64,000 bases of DNA from Pedobacter cryoconitis (GCF_003259615.1 NZ_QLLR01000004.1:186001-250000), one strand, 5' to 3'; positions 1 to 9,960 are shown, counted from the first letter of the stretch. Notes: generated from the letters alone by a model not told the origin. Translations and numbers: made by a program.

Positions 1-1
1 T

Positions 2-550
2 TTATATCCTGAAAATCCTGCAGCCAGGTTATTCTGGGGCAGACTACCCATCCACCAGGTCAACGCCCTCTTATATTTTAAAAAAGGCACCAAAGTCCAG
101 CAACTGATCCATCAATTAAAATACCAGGGCCAAACAGACATCGGCTTCCTGTTAGGTAAAATGATGGGCGAAAAAATGCTGCTATCAGAACAAAGGCCCG
201 ATTTAATCGTCCCCATCCCGCTTCATCAGAAAAAACAACGCAGCAGAGGCTATAACCAAAGTTTATCTATTGCAGAAGGAATAGCCCATATTTTACAATG
301 CCCCATCAATACCTACCTGCTTGTAAGAAAAATCAACACCACCACACAAACAAAGAAAAGCAGGTATGAACGTTTTGAAAACTTAAAAGCCGCATTTGAA
401 CTCCAACAATCCTTTAATTTAAACAATCTCCATATCTTGCTTGTTGATGACCTCCTTACTACCGGAGCCACATTAGAAGCCTGCGGCAAGCTATTACTGG
501 ATAACGGGTTAAATAAACTCTCCATAGCCACCCTTGCTTACACCAAATAA
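2..550 (+). CDS. comF: ComF family phosphoribosyltransferase-like protein (5' end outside window)
   Basis: The reading frame is open from base 2, so the N-terminus lies left of the window; the ATG at 161 is internal, because the upstream in-frame translation (NPAARLFWGRLPIHQV, then FKKGTKVQQLIHQLKYQG) is typical ComF sequence. The visible part contains the family signature VPIPLHQKKQRSRGYNQS and a PRPP-binding loop, ILLVDDLLTTGAT, near the C-terminus. ComF proteins belong to the type I phosphoribosyltransferase fold and are tied to DNA uptake or recombination in some bacteria; their true substrate is unclear. The N-terminal zinc ribbon usual for the family cannot be seen here. The gene ends before two tandem repeat-plus-hairpin modules that probably terminate it. 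Confidence 0.9.
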   Translation, partial: LYPENPAARLFWGRLPIHQVNALLYFKKGTKVQQLIHQLKYQGQTDIGFLLGKMMGEKMLLSEQRPDLIVPIPLHQKKQRSRGYNQSLSIAEGIAHILQCPINTYLLVRKINTTTQTKKSRYERFENLKAAFELQQSFNLNNLHILLVDDLLTTGATLEACGKLLLDNGLNKLSIATLAYTK

Positions 551-587
551 AAAAATACGCACTCAGCATAACATTTATATTTTATGC

Positions 588-660
588 TCGTTTATATATT
601 CGAGAGCGTTAATTTAGATGGTAAGGGTCGATATTTTCTTCATAGAAATATCGGCCCTTT
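588..660 (+). repeat. Intergenic repeat module copy 1 with terminator-like hairpin
   Basis: A 30-base element at 588-617, matching copy 2 at 727-756 in 29 of 30 positions (only base 600 differs), is followed by a 14-bp hairpin: 623-636 pairs with 646-659, then a T-rich run. The hairpin sequence differs from copy 2 but keeps a GTCG/CGGC core with a T-G wobble. The element itself can form a short CG-rich stem around a TTTATATAT loop. It most likely terminates comF. It could also be a small RNA or a dispersed non-autonomous repeat. Confidence 0.6.
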
Positions 661-726
661 ATCTTTTCAGCAATCTTCAGTCTTTTTCAAAAAAAACAAT
701 TTATCAAAAACAATATGCCAGCTTAA

Positions 727-795
727 TCGTTTATATATACGAGAGCGTTAATTTAGGAGTCGGAATTTCAGAAATGGAGTTCCGGCTCTTTTTTT
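727..795 (+). repeat. Intergenic repeat module copy 2 with GAAA-capped terminator hairpin
   Basis: The second copy of the 30-base element (727-756) is followed at once by a hairpin in which 757-770 pairs with 775-788 around a GAAA tetraloop, and then seven T residues (789-795). This has the form of a Rho-independent terminator on the + strand. The module ends about 25 bases from the 3' end of the convergent histidine kinase gene. Confidence 0.6.
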
Positions 796-821
796 GGAGG
801 CCGGTTAAGGAGCTAATTTTG

Positions 822-3596
822 CTATTCCTTTTCGCGCGAAAGGAAACCAAACAGCAGTTGTTTAATCTCTTCGGGATTAAACGGTTTTAATACATGGCCA
901 TTCATGCCACATTCATTAAATTTATAATGGTCATTTTTAAGCGTAGAAGCAGTCAGTGCAATGATAGGAACCTGTTTATAATAAGCCCCGCTAATATCCC
1001 TGATAATCCCTGTAGTTTCGAAACCATCTATCCCCGGCATTTTAATATCCATAAAGATCAGATCAAAACTCTCGGTCATAATCTTCTCTATCGCTTCATA
1101 CCCATTCACCGCAGCTTCAATTTCTAGTCCCCATTTGCTCAGAATACGCTTGGCAATTAAGATATTAATTTCATTATCATCGACAACCAATATCCTTTTA
1201 CCTACAAAAACACTCATTTCCGTACTATTGCCCGGCGCGGCAGATATTTCGGCTGTTTTACTAAAGGCAATTTCAAAAGAAAACGTTGTGCCCTCTCCCT
1301 CAGTACTGTCTACAATAATATCAGAATTGAACATCTGCAGCAACTTTTTCGTAATCGCCAGTCCCAGTCCTGTACCTCCATATTTTCTGGAAATATCTGT
1401 TTTAGCCTGTGTAAAAGTCTCAAAAATATAACTCTGCTTATCTTTAGGTATACCTATCCCATTATCTGTAATCTCGAACCTGATAATCGACTCTTTTTCA
1501 TTCTGTCCGGCAAGGGTCAGAATCAGCTGCACCTGTCCATTCTCCGTAAACTTAATGGCATTCCCTAAAAAGTTCATCAAGATCTGGTAAAGCCTGTTTT
1601 TATCCCCTGAAATCAGGGAAGGAATAGCAGGATCAAAAACAAGATTTAACTGATTGCCCTTCTTCCTGACATTAACTTGCAGCGAATTGATAATATCATT
1701 TGCCAGCGTTTTAAGATTGAATGGAAATACTTCCAGTTCCATCTTACCGGTTTCCATCTTTGTGAAATCAAGGATGTCGTTAATGATATGCAATAAGTTC
1801 TCCCCGGAAAATTTAAGAATATTTAAATCATCGATCTGTGAGATCTTAGGGTCATTGTCCAGTAACAAATGCGTCATGCCAATCACGGCATTCAAAGGAG
1901 TCCGGATTTCATGGCTCATCACCGAAAGAAACATTTCCTTTGCTTCACTCAGCTTTAAGGCCTGTTCTTTCGCTTCGATCATTTCTTTCTCAATCTGCTT
2001 ACGCTGTGTGATGTCAGAGATCAGATCTATTTGCCGCTCTACTTTGCCCTTACTATTAATAATGGGTGTATTCGACACAGAAAGCCAGACCGTAGAGCCA
2101 TTTTTCTTCTCTGCCAGTACCTCTATCGTATAAGATTGGTTGTTTTTGCTTTTATCGCGCGAGGTGGATATTAATTCCTGATCATAAAAATTAGGAGAAA
2201 GAATATTTCCTAAATGATGTCCATAGAGTTCTTCTTTCTTATAACCGGTCAGCTTTTCCAGAGATTGATTGACCCAGGTGGTAATCCCTTCATTATCCTG
2301 GATATTCACGCCCGTATTCGTTTTACTGGCTACCATGGACAGCACCTGTAATTCTTCTTCCGCTCTTTTTTTATCAGTAATATCAATGATAATCTCAACT
2401 TCGATTTCTACATTACCCCTGTCATCCAGGACTACTGTATTGTAAACGGAAAGCCAGATTTCCTTTTTATCTTTTCGATAAGCCAGCATATCAATCGTAA
2501 AAGACTGCCTTTGTTTGGTCAGTCTTCTGACTTCATCAATCAGCTCCAGATCTGTATTAGGGCCAACGATCAGATCTCCGAGCCGTTTTCCTTTGACATC
2601 CTCCAGGCAAAACCCGGTAATTTTCTCAAAAGCTGCATTTACCCAGGTCACATGATTATCTGCATCATTAATGACCACTGCATTATTTACTTTGCTGGCC
2701 ACAAATGATAGTTTCATCAAATCACTTTCTACCTTTTTATTGTCGGTAATGTCTCTTCCATAGGTATACCAGCGCCTGTTTTTGGAAACCAGCGACCAGC
2801 TGATCCAGCGGATAACATCATCCCGGCCAATGACTCTGAAGTCAATATGAAGTTCTTTGTAATTATTCCCCAGCCCATCTGCTATACTTTTCATCACCCG
2901 GGGAATATCTTCCGGGTAACAAACATCTAAAAGGCCAAGTTCCATAGCTTCTGCCACAGTATAACCTAATAAACGGGTAACGGCTCCGTTCACAAACAAG
3001 ACCTTACCCCTGAAGTCAAGAATACAATGGATTTCGGGAGAAACCCCTGTAATATCCAGAAGTTCCTGGCAGCGGGTCACACTGGAACGAATCTGTTCAT
3101 CTTTTTTCCTCAGCACCAGGTGCACCACGACTTCCTGCGCAATTCCTTTCAGGATCTCTTTCTGACTGTCCGTAAATTGACGGGGAACCAAATCAAATAC
3201 GCAGAGTGTGCCCAGTACAAAACCATTATCATCAATTAATGGAGCGCCGGCATAATACCTGATGTAGGGTTCGGAAACGACCACCGGATAATCGGTAAAG
3301 CGACTGTCTTTCAGTGTATCGCAGATTTCGAAAACTGTATTTCCCTGGATAGTATATTCGCAAAAAGACTGTTTGCGGGGAAATTCCTTTAGCTCAACGC
3401 CAACGGAAGATTTAACCCATTGCCTCTCTTTGTCTAACAGAGAAATCAAGGCAATGGGTATATTAAATATTTGCGTCGCAAGCTTCGTTAGGTTATCAAA
3501 GCTTTTTTCAACAGGGGTATCAAGGATATGATATGCGTATAAGGCACATAATCTCTCTTTTTCACTAGGTGACAATACTCCTGTATTTATTGGCAT
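822..3596 (-). CDS. Hybrid sensor histidine kinase (GAF, three PAS, HisKA, HATPase, receiver)
   Basis: A soluble 924-aa hybrid kinase with no membrane segment. In order: a GAF domain at about 20-160 (start ILDTPVEKSFDNLTKLA), PAS domains at about 180-290, 295-410 and 415-535, a HisKA dimerisation helix with phosphoacceptor His562 (MSHEIRTPLN), a HATPase with N box near 675-683 and G boxes DNGIGIP and GGTGLGLAI, and a C-terminal receiver at about 800-920 with the phosphoacceptor Asp850 (FMDIKMPG). It therefore phosphorylates its own receiver; a downstream Hpt protein would be needed for relay, and none is encoded here. It lies 19 bases downstream of glyA on the same strand and may be read through from it. 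The ligand of the GAF and PAS domains cannot be told. Confidence 0.93.
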   Translation of the reverse strand: MPINTGVLSPSEKERLCALYAYHILDTPVEKSFDNLTKLATQIFNIPIALISLLDKERQWVKSSVGVELKEFPRKQSFCEYTIQGNTVFEICDTLKDSRFTDYPVVVSEPYIRYYAGAPLIDDNGFVLGTLCVFDLVPRQFTDSQKEILKGIAQEVVVHLVLRKKDEQIRSSVTRCQELLDITGVSPEIHCILDFRGKVLFVNGAVTRLLGYTVAEAMELGLLDVCYPEDIPRVMKSIADGLGNNYKELHIDFRVIGRDDVIRWISWSLVSKNRRWYTYGRDITDNKKVESDLMKLSFVASKVNNAVVINDADNHVTWVNAAFEKITGFCLEDVKGKRLGDLIVGPNTDLELIDEVRRLTKQRQSFTIDMLAYRKDKKEIWLSVYNTVVLDDRGNVEIEVEIIIDITDKKRAEEELQVLSMVASKTNTGVNIQDNEGITTWVNQSLEKLTGYKKEELYGHHLGNILSPNFYDQELISTSRDKSKNNQSYTIEVLAEKKNGSTVWLSVSNTPIINSKGKVERQIDLISDITQRKQIEKEMIEAKEQALKLSEAKEMFLSVMSHEIRTPLNAVIGMTHLLLDNDPKISQIDDLNILKFSGENLLHIINDILDFTKMETGKMELEVFPFNLKTLANDIINSLQVNVRKKGNQLNLVFDPAIPSLISGDKNRLYQILMNFLGNAIKFTENGQVQLILTLAGQNEKESIIRFEITDNGIGIPKDKQSYIFETFTQAKTDISRKYGGTGLGLAITKKLLQMFNSDIIVDSTEGEGTTFSFEIAFSKTAEISAAPGNSTEMSVFVGKRILVVDDNEINILIAKRILSKWGLEIEAAVNGYEAIEKIMTESFDLIFMDIKMPGIDGFETTGIIRDISGAYYKQVPIIALTASTLKNDHYKFNECGMNGHVLKPFNPEEIKQLLFGFLSREKE

Positions 3597-3615
3597 AATT
3601 GATTAACCCGTATTT

Positions 3616-4887
3616 TTACTTGTACAATGGAAAACCAGCAACTAATGCAGTTACTTGTTTTCTCACTTCAATCAAATGGGCATCATCCTCTGGATTAGTT
3701 AAAACCTGATCTATTAAATCAACAATTTTCTCCATGTCCTGTTCTTTGAATCCTCTGCTGCTAATTGCAGCTGTTCCTACACGGATACCAGAAGTTACAA
3801 AAGGAGATTTATCGTCAAACGGCACCATATTCTTGTTCACGGTAATATCTGCTTTTTCAAGCGCATTTTCTGCAACTTTTCCAGTTATATTTTTGTTGCG
3901 TAAGTCAATCAGCATTAAGTGATTGTCTGTACCGCCTGAAATTATACCATAACCTCTGCTCATAAAAGCTTTCGCCATAGCCTGCGCATTGGCTTGTACT
4001 TGTTTAATATAAACCAGGTATTCATCGCTCAGTGCTTCACCAAATGCAATTGCTTTTGCTGCAATAATATGTTCTAACGGACCGCCCTGAGTACCTGGAA
4101 AAACCGCCATATCCAATACAGATGACATCATCCTGGTTTCTCCTTTAGGCGTTTTAATACCAAATGGGTTTTCAAAATCTTTACCCATCATGATCAGTCC
4201 GCCACGTGGTCCGCGTAATGTTTTGTGTGTAGTTGTAGTCACAATATGGCAATGAGGAAGCGGATTTGCTAATAAGCCTCTTGCAATCAGACCTGCAGGG
4301 TGAGAAATATCGGCAAGCACAAGTGCACCGATTTTGTCAGCTACACTACGGATAAAAGCGTAATCCCATTCTCTGGAATAAGCAGATGCACCGCAGATAA
4401 TTAATTTTGGACGTTCTGCTAAGGCTACTTCTTCCAGTTTTGCATAATCAATCAGTCCGTCTTCTTTTTTAACACCATAGAAGAAAGGCTTGTATAATTT
4501 ACCTGAAAAATTTACCGGAGAACCGTGAGTTAAGTGTCCTCCATGAGACAGATCAAATCCAAGGATTTTGTCTCCTGGCTGTATTACAGCCAGCATCACA
4601 GCTGCATTAGCCTGTGCACCAGAGTGAGGTTGAACATTTACCCATTCCGCACCAAATAGTTTTTTCGCACGTTCAATGGCAATATTCTCTATCTCATCAA
4701 CTACCTGACATCCGCCATAATAACGTTTGCCCGGTAAGCCTTCAGCATATTTGTTTGTTAATACTGAACCCGCAGCTTCCATCACCTGTTTGCTTACAAA
4801 ATTCTCCGAAGCAATCAGCTCAAGGCCGTTTTCCTGACGGTCTAATTCCCTGTCAATCAAATCAAAAATTAAAGTATCTCGTTCCAT
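3616..4887 (-). CDS. glyA: Serine hydroxymethyltransferase
   Basis: A 423-aa PLP enzyme interconverting serine and glycine with tetrahydrofolate, the main cytosolic source of one-carbon units. The PLP lysine is Lys222 in [14 protein letters not shown], and the N-terminal signature [11 protein letters not shown] and glycine-rich [10 protein letters not shown] are present. Length is normal for bacterial GlyA. It is divergent from dxs across a 528-base region that contains a duplicated 57-base element, the first copy of which lies only 40 bases upstream of the start codon. All expected active-site segments are intact. Confidence 0.97.
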   Translation of the reverse strand: MERDTLIFDLIDRELDRQENGLELIASENFVSKQVMEAAGSVLTNKYAEGLPGKRYYGGCQVVDEIENIAIERAKKLFGAEWVNVQPHSGAQANAAVMLAVIQPGDKILGFDLSHGGHLTHGSPVNFSGKLYKPFFYGVKKEDGLIDYAKLEEVALAERPKLIICGASAYSREWDYAFIRSVADKIGALVLADISHPAGLIARGLLANPLPHCHIVTTTTHKTLRGPRGGLIMMGKDFENPFGIKTPKGETRMMSSVLDMAVFPGTQGGPLEHIIAAKAIAFGEALSDEYLVYIKQVQANAQAMAKAFMSRGYGIISGGTDNHLMLIDLRNKNITGKVAENALEKADITVNKNMVPFDDKSPFVTSGIRVGTAAISSRGFKEQDMEKIVDLIDQVLTNPEDDAHLIEVRKQVTALVAGFPLYK

Positions 4888-4926
4888 TTATCAAAGTATA
4901 TTTTTGTAAAAATAATCATTTTCGTT

Positions 4927-4983
4927 AGAATCCAATTGTTTTTTAACGGTGACGAAGCTATCATGATCTTGTATCCACTTCGT
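4927..4983 (+). repeat. 57-base direct repeat, copy 1
   Basis: Matches 5178-5234 at 54 of 57 positions, same orientation, offset 251 bases. Each copy has an internal imperfect palindrome: CGAAG near its middle and CTTCG near its end, flanking a TCATGA palindrome. An AAGATCATGAT just beyond this copy is the inverse of its ATCATGATCTT. Position between two divergent genes suits either a regulatory site or the remnant of a mobile element. Confidence 0.7.
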
Positions 4984-5075
4984 TATCAAATTTGTAAGAT
5001 CATGATGGTTTCACCAGAAGCTGTTGAAATTTAGATGCTCAAATTGTTTATAGTTTATTTTTAGGTGAAACAAGT

Positions 5076-5116
5076 CAGATTTATGTCTGGTAGCCTTCCT
5101 ACCTGACATGAATCTG
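5076..5116. repeat. 18-bp imperfect inverted repeat (hairpin)
   Basis: Bases 5076-5093 pair with 5099-5116 with one T-G wobble and one mismatch around a five-base CCTTC loop. No T tract follows on + and none clear on -, so it is not an ordinary terminator. It lies between the two 57-base direct repeats. Confidence 0.55.
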
Positions 5117-5177
5117 GCGCAGTTGCAGCCAAAAAGAAACATAAACAAATGAGCAGATGAATTTTTAACTGCTTCAG

Positions 5178-5234
5178 AGAATCCAATTGTTTTTTAACGG
5201 TAACGAAGCTATCATGATCTTGTGTCCGCTTCGT
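5178..5234 (+). repeat. 57-base direct repeat, copy 2
   Basis: Second copy of the element at 4927-4983 with three substitutions. In this copy the inner stem is longer (CGAAGC with GCTTCG). It lies 182 bases before the dxs start codon. Confidence 0.7.
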
Positions 5235-5415
5235 CGCTAAAGCATACGGATACGACTTCATGCAAACGATTTTAAACACCTACTCAGAACATATTTGTTT
5301 TTTCAACTGTTGTAAGCCTGAACACGTATTCGTTTTGTTTTTGAAATGACTATTATTTTGCGGTTATCTTAACTAAAATCCCGTACTTTGTATATTGTTG
5401 TCTATTAAACCCTGC

Positions 5416-7344
5416 ATGGAAAACTTCAACACTCCATTATTACCTAACATAAACTATCCTGCTGATTTAAAGCAGTATACAGAAGATGATCTGGAACAAA
5501 TCAGCCAGGAATTACGTCAGTATATTATTGATACTGTCAGTGTAAATGGCGGTCATTTTTCTTCTAGTCTTGGTGTTGTAGAGCTCACTGTAGCTTTACA
5601 TTACGTTTTGAACACTCCTTATGATAAATTAGTCTGGGATGTGGGCCACCAGGCGTACGGCCATAAAATTTTAACCGGAAGAAAATCTGTTTTTCATACC
5701 AACCGCCTGTTAAACGGCATCAGTGGTTTCCCGAATATCAGCGAAAGTGAATATGATACGATGGGTGTAGGTCACTCTTCTACTTCAATTTCTGCGGCAT
5801 TGGGTATGGCTGTGGCTTCACAGCTGAAAGGAGAGAAAGATCGTCAGCACGTTGCCGTAATTGGCGATGGTGCAATGACTGCCGGACTTGCTTTTGAAGG
5901 ACTAAACCACGCCGGAATTGAAAATTCAAACCTGCTGGTTATTCTGAATGATAACTGTATGTCTATTGATCCGAATGTTGGTGCACTTAAAGAATACCTG
6001 ACCAATATCACGACTTCCAAGTCTTATAACCGTTTCAGGGATGATATTTCAAGCGTACTGATTAAACTTTCTGAGCTTGGGCCTAATGCGCATAAATTCG
6101 TTAAAAAGATAGAAAAGAGTATCAAAGGCACTTTATTGAATCAAAGCAACCTTTTTGAAGCTTTAAATTTCAGGTATTTCGGCCCTGTTGATGGTCATGA
6201 CGTAAAAAAGTTAGCCGCTGTTTTGAGAGATCTTAAAGATATTCCCGGCCCTAAACTTCTGCATTGTGTAACGGTTAAAGGAAAAGGCTTCGCATTAGCG
6301 GAAAAGGATCAAACGAAATGGCATGCTCCGGGTCTTTTTGATAAGATTACCGGTGAAATTAAAAAATCAGTAAATGATAAACCACAGCCGCCAAAGTATC
6401 AGGATGTTTTCGGACATACCCTGGTTGAGCTTGCTGAGGCTAATAAAAATATTGTAGGAATTACTCCTGCCATGCCTTCAGGATCATCAATGAATATCAT
6501 GATGAAAGCTATGCCTGACCGTGCATTTGATGTAGGTATTGCTGAACAGCATGCGGTTACTTTCTCTGCCGGACTGGCCACGCAAGGTATGCTGCCTTTC
6601 TGTAATATTTATTCAAGTTTTATGCAGCGTGCTTATGATCAGGTGATTCATGATGTAGCTATACAGAACTTAAACGTAGTTTTCTGTCTGGACCGAGCAG
6701 GTTTTGCCGGTAGTGATGGCGCAACCCACCATGGTGCTTATGACCTGGCTTACATGCGCTGTATTCCAAACATGACTGTTGCTGCACCCATGAATGAGGA
6801 AGAACTCAGAAACCTGATGTACACGGCACAACTGGAAAACATGGGCCCTTTTTCTATCCGTTATCCGAGAGGAAACGGGGTGATGGCAGACTGGAAACGT
6901 CCTTTCAAAGCCATTGAGGTCGGAAAAGGAAGGAAAATCTGTGATGGAGAAGAAGTAGCTATCCTGACGATCGGAAACGTCGGTAACTTCGCTGTTGAGG
7001 CTTGTAAAGAATTAAATACGGAGGGTATTCACCCTGCACATTATGATATGCGTTTTGTTAAACCTATAGATGAGGTTTTATTACATGATGTTTTTTCACG
7101 TTATAAAAAGATAATTACTGTAGAAGACGGCTGCCTGCAAGGCGGAATGGGCTCTGCAGTGCTGGAATTTATGGCTGACCATAACTACCAGGCCAATGTA
7201 ATCCGTTTGGGTATTCCTGACGAGGTGGTTGACCATGGAGAACAAAATGAACTGTGGGCGATCTGCGGTTATGATAAAGCTGGTATTATAGAAACTGTTA
7301 AAAAGATTACGGTTGGCAGAACTACTGCAACAATTGCTTCTTAA
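5416..7344 (+). CDS. dxs: 1-deoxy-D-xylulose-5-phosphate synthase
   Basis: A 642-aa thiamine-diphosphate enzyme that condenses pyruvate and glyceraldehyde 3-phosphate, the first step of the MEP isoprenoid pathway. Seen are the [15 protein letters not shown] segment, the TPP-binding stretch from GDGAMTAG to NDN (about 150-180), the transketolase pyrimidine domain ([17 protein letters not shown]) and a complete C-terminal transketolase domain. I start it at the ATG at 5416; a TTG at 5395 would add seven residues (MLSIKPC) with no family support. It ends in a convergent terminator shared with glmS. Confidence 0.96.
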   Translation: MENFNTPLLPNINYPADLKQYTEDDLEQISQELRQYIIDTVSVNGGHFSSSLGVVELTVALHYVLNTPYDKLVWDVGHQAYGHKILTGRKSVFHTNRLLNGISGFPNISESEYDTMGVGHSSTSISAALGMAVASQLKGEKDRQHVAVIGDGAMTAGLAFEGLNHAGIENSNLLVILNDNCMSIDPNVGALKEYLTNITTSKSYNRFRDDISSVLIKLSELGPNAHKFVKKIEKSIKGTLLNQSNLFEALNFRYFGPVDGHDVKKLAAVLRDLKDIPGPKLLHCVTVKGKGFALAEKDQTKWHAPGLFDKITGEIKKSVNDKPQPPKYQDVFGHTLVELAEANKNIVGITPAMPSGSSMNIMMKAMPDRAFDVGIAEQHAVTFSAGLATQGMLPFCNIYSSFMQRAYDQVIHDVAIQNLNVVFCLDRAGFAGSDGATHHGAYDLAYMRCIPNMTVAAPMNEEELRNLMYTAQLENMGPFSIRYPRGNGVMADWKRPFKAIEVGKGRKICDGEEVAILTIGNVGNFAVEACKELNTEGIHPAHYDMRFVKPIDEVLLHDVFSRYKKIITVEDGCLQGGMGSAVLEFMADHNYQANVIRLGIPDEVVDHGEQNELWAICGYDKAGIIETVKKITVGRTTATIAS

Positions 7345-7374
7345 CTAAACTCCCTGAACGGGAATAGATAGCAT

Positions 7375-7410
7375 AAAAAAAGCTACTCCAAAACGGAGCA
7401 GCTTTTTTTA
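7375..7410. terminator. Bidirectional Rho-independent terminator between dxs and glmS
   Basis: An A-run, then AGCT and CTCC pairing with GGAG and AGCT around an AAAAC loop (stem 7381-7389 with 7395-7403, one mismatch), then a T-run. The A and T tracts on both sides let it work for dxs on + and glmS on -. Confidence 0.9.
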
Positions 7411-7428
7411 TATCCTGTTATTTGCTGT

Positions 7429-9267
7429 TTATTCTACAGTCACAGATTTAGCCAGATTTCTTGGCTGATCTACGTTGCAACCTCTTAACAAAGCAATGTG
7501 ATAAGAAAGTAACTGTAAAGGTATAGTCGCTAATAATGGAAGGAATGCCTCACTTGCATCAGGAATTTCAATGCAGTAATCAGCCATTTTACGAACTTCA
7601 GTATCACCTTCGGTAACGATAGCCAATACAATTCCTTTTCTTGCTTTTACTTCCTGAATATTACTGATTACCTTCTCGTAAGAAGAGTTTTTGGTCGCAA
7701 TAACCACTACTGGCATTTCCTCATCAATCAGTGCAATAGGACCGTGCTTCATTTCTGCCGCAGGATAACCTTCTGCATGGATATAAGAGATCTCTTTTAA
7801 TTTCAATGCACCTTCTAAGGCTACAGGGAAACCGCTTCCTCTACCTAAAAACAGGCAGTTTCTTGAATCTTTAAATTTATGCGCAATCTCTTTAATCAGG
7901 TCATTGGACTCTAAAGCCTTAGTGATCTTTTCAGGGATACAGTCCAGTTCAGTTAACAGCTCCACTAATTTAGCCTGCGTTAAAGTACCTTTCTGCTGTG
8001 CCATATAAAAGGCCATCAGTGTCAGTACGGTTACTTGTGCTGTAAATGCTTTAGTAGAAGCTACGCCGATTTCAGGTCCTGCATGGGTATAAACTCCTGC
8101 ATGTGTTAAACGCGGGATCGATGAACCTACTACGTTACAAACACCGAAAATAGTTGCCCCTTTTTCTTTGGCCATTTCAATCGCCGCCATAGTATCTGCC
8201 GTTTCTCCGGATTGAGAGATCGCGATCACCACATCTTTTTCTGTAATAATCGGATTTCTGTAACGGAATTCTGAAGCATATTCTACTTCTACAGGTATAC
8301 GTGCATATTCTTCAATTAAATATTCACCTACTAATCCCGCATGCCATGAAGTTCCGCAAGCGACAATAATAATACGGTCAATATTCTTTAGTTTATCGGC
8401 ATACTCTTTAATCCCGCCTAACTGTACTCTACCCTCATTCGGATAAATACGGCCTCTCATACAGTCTCTGATCGATCTTGCTTGTTCAAAGATCTCTTTT
8501 AACATGAAATGTTCGTAACCACCTTTTTCAAGCATTTCCAGTTTAAGCTCCAGTTCCTGGATATAGGGGGTTTGTACAACGTTGTCTAATCTTTTGATTA
8601 ATAATTCATCACGTTTTAAAAATGCGATTTCATTATCATTCAGATAAATTACGTTTTTAGTGTACTCAATGATCGGTGTAGCATCCGAAGCAATAAAGTA
8701 TTCTCCTGCGCCTACCCCAATAACCATCGGACTACCTTTTCTGGCTGCAATTAATTGATCTGGCTGGTCATTGTCCATGATCACGATAGCATAAGCTCCG
8801 CTAACCTGGTGTAATGCCAAACGTACTGCTTCCAATAAGTCTGTGTTTTCCTTTTTATAGATCTCCTCTACTAAATGGATCAGTACCTCTGTATCTGTAT
8901 CACTGTTGAAAACGTGACCTCTTGATAACAGCTCTTCTTTCAGGGTCGCATAGTTCTCTATAATCCCATTGTGGATGATAGTTAATTTGCCATCGTTAGA
9001 AGTGTGCGGGTGTGAATTTCTGTCTGAAGGTTCACCGTGGGTTGCCCAACGGGTATGTCCCATTCCAATCGTTCCGGTTTTATCTTTTCCCTCACTGAAA
9101 TTTTCAAGCTCCTGAACCTTTCCGGCTTTTTTATATAATTTTAATCCGCTTTGGTTAATCAATGCAATACCTGCACTGTCATACCCACGGTATTCTAACC
9201 TTTTTAAGCCTTTCAGCACAATTGGCCAAGCTTCTCTATAACCTATATATCCTACTATTCCACACAT
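7429..9267 (-). CDS. glmS: Glutamine-fructose-6-phosphate aminotransferase (isomerizing)
   Basis: A 612-aa enzyme making glucosamine 6-phosphate from fructose 6-phosphate and glutamine, the entry to UDP-GlcNAc and so to peptidoglycan, LPS and the amino sugars of the polysaccharide locus further right. After removal of Met1, Cys2 (MCGIVGYIG) is the glutaminase nucleophile; the N-terminal Ntn domain ends near 220, and two SIS domains (about 290-420 and 460-600) follow. The C-terminus DQPRNLAKSVTVE is the conserved family tail that covers the sugar site. Length is normal. No glmS ribozyme-like structure was recognised upstream, as expected outside Gram-positives. Confidence 0.97.
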   Translation of the reverse strand: MCGIVGYIGYREAWPIVLKGLKRLEYRGYDSAGIALINQSGLKLYKKAGKVQELENFSEGKDKTGTIGMGHTRWATHGEPSDRNSHPHTSNDGKLTIIHNGIIENYATLKEELLSRGHVFNSDTDTEVLIHLVEEIYKKENTDLLEAVRLALHQVSGAYAIVIMDNDQPDQLIAARKGSPMVIGVGAGEYFIASDATPIIEYTKNVIYLNDNEIAFLKRDELLIKRLDNVVQTPYIQELELKLEMLEKGGYEHFMLKEIFEQARSIRDCMRGRIYPNEGRVQLGGIKEYADKLKNIDRIIIVACGTSWHAGLVGEYLIEEYARIPVEVEYASEFRYRNPIITEKDVVIAISQSGETADTMAAIEMAKEKGATIFGVCNVVGSSIPRLTHAGVYTHAGPEIGVASTKAFTAQVTVLTLMAFYMAQQKGTLTQAKLVELLTELDCIPEKITKALESNDLIKEIAHKFKDSRNCLFLGRGSGFPVALEGALKLKEISYIHAEGYPAAEMKHGPIALIDEEMPVVVIATKNSSYEKVISNIQEVKARKGIVLAIVTEGDTEVRKMADYCIEIPDASEAFLPLLATIPLQLLSYHIALLRGCNVDQPRNLAKSVTVE

Positions 9268-9624
9268 ATTATTCTAGTATAAAGGTGTAAATCTAGTCAA
9301 TTAATGATTTAATTAAAGTAAAATAAAATATACTCTCCTTCTTTTGGGACAAATGTCCGCCGCAAGGGATGCCTGAAGCTTGCTGTTTTTTTTCGGCGTT
9401 AAGCAGCATTGAAACTATATTTAATTCGTTTTAGCAAATTATAATATAACAATTGATTATCCTGGCATCAAAGTGTGGAATTTCTCTACACTAAATAAAC
9501 GAACACAAAAACATAATTAACTAACTAACAGCATTTTAATACACTAAAACGTTATTGGCATTATTATGTAACCTACCTGAATACGAATCATCGTATAAAA
9601 AAAACATATTTAAAAATATAACAT
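9268..9624. other. Intergenic region, no gene seen
   Basis: This 357-base stretch separates the divergent glmS and the small secreted-protein gene. It holds a short perfect stem (GGACA AA TGTCC near 9347) and an eight-T run near 9388 without a convincing stem before it. No small ORF with family character and no consensus promoter pair was identified. Confidence 0.5.
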
Positions 9625-9936
9625 ATGAAAAATTTAATCTTAGGTGCAGCCATCTTAGCATTTGCAGGTGTCTCAACCGTTAAAGCAAACGATATTAAAA
9701 CACCAGTTACTATAGTAATGCAACAAGACAGCACCACTAAAACTCCGGTTAAAATTGAAGAATTACCTGATGCCGTAAAAGCAACATTGTCATCAGACAA
9801 ATATAAAGACTGGGCTCCGATTGCAGCGTTCAAAATCACAGACGCAAGCAAAGCTGAATACTACCAGGTTGATGCTAAAAAAGGAGAAGAAACTGCTTCA
9901 CTTAAAATTGGCAAAGACGGAGTTGTAGTTCAATAA
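9625..9936 (+). CDS. Small secreted PepSY-like protein
   Basis: A 103-aa protein with a Sec signal peptide (hydrophobic LILGAAILAFAGVSTVKA, cleavage probably after residue 21). The mature part carries a segment IEELPDAVKATLSSDKYKDW followed by short strands (AAFKITDASKAEYYQVDAK), the pattern of the PepSY-like, beta-lactamase-inhibitor-protein-like periplasmic domain (DUF2874 type) common in Bacteroidota. Its role in this group is not established. It is monocistronic: it has its own leader and a strong terminator directly after it. The fold call is moderate; the export call is strong. Confidence 0.75.
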   Translation: MKNLILGAAILAFAGVSTVKANDIKTPVTIVMQQDSTTKTPVKIEELPDAVKATLSSDKYKDWAPIAAFKITDASKAEYYQVDAKKGEETASLKIGKDGVVVQ

Positions 9937-9960
9937 CCAACACACATCATGAAGAACAGA

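Larger units (their letters stand above)
4888..5415. other. Divergent glyA/dxs intergenic region with repeats and hairpin
   Basis: This 528-base region should hold both promoters. It contains two direct copies of a 57-base element (4927-4983 and 5178-5234) flanking an 18-bp imperfect hairpin (5076-5116). A 72-codon minus-strand frame at 5061-5279 spans the hairpin and one repeat; its sequence resembles no family I know and I do not accept it as a gene. No clear consensus promoter pair was found. Confidence 0.6.

Noticed and set aside
618..890. 90-codon + strand ORF across the repeat modules
   Set aside because: It spans the second repeat and both hairpins and enters the 3' end of the hybrid kinase gene; its sequence has no protein-family character.
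5061..5279. 72-codon minus-strand ORF in the glyA/dxs gap
   Set aside because: It runs through a hairpin and one copy of a direct repeat, has no recognisable family and no ribosome site, and the other repeat copy does not keep an open frame with a start.
5395..5415. TTG start that would extend Dxs by seven residues
   Set aside because: The ATG at 5416 fits the usual Dxs N-terminus, and the added residues have no family support.
7429..9624. glmS ribozyme or riboswitch in the glmS leader
   Set aside because: No conserved ribozyme core was seen in 9268-9350, and the ribozyme is known mainly from Gram-positive bacteria.
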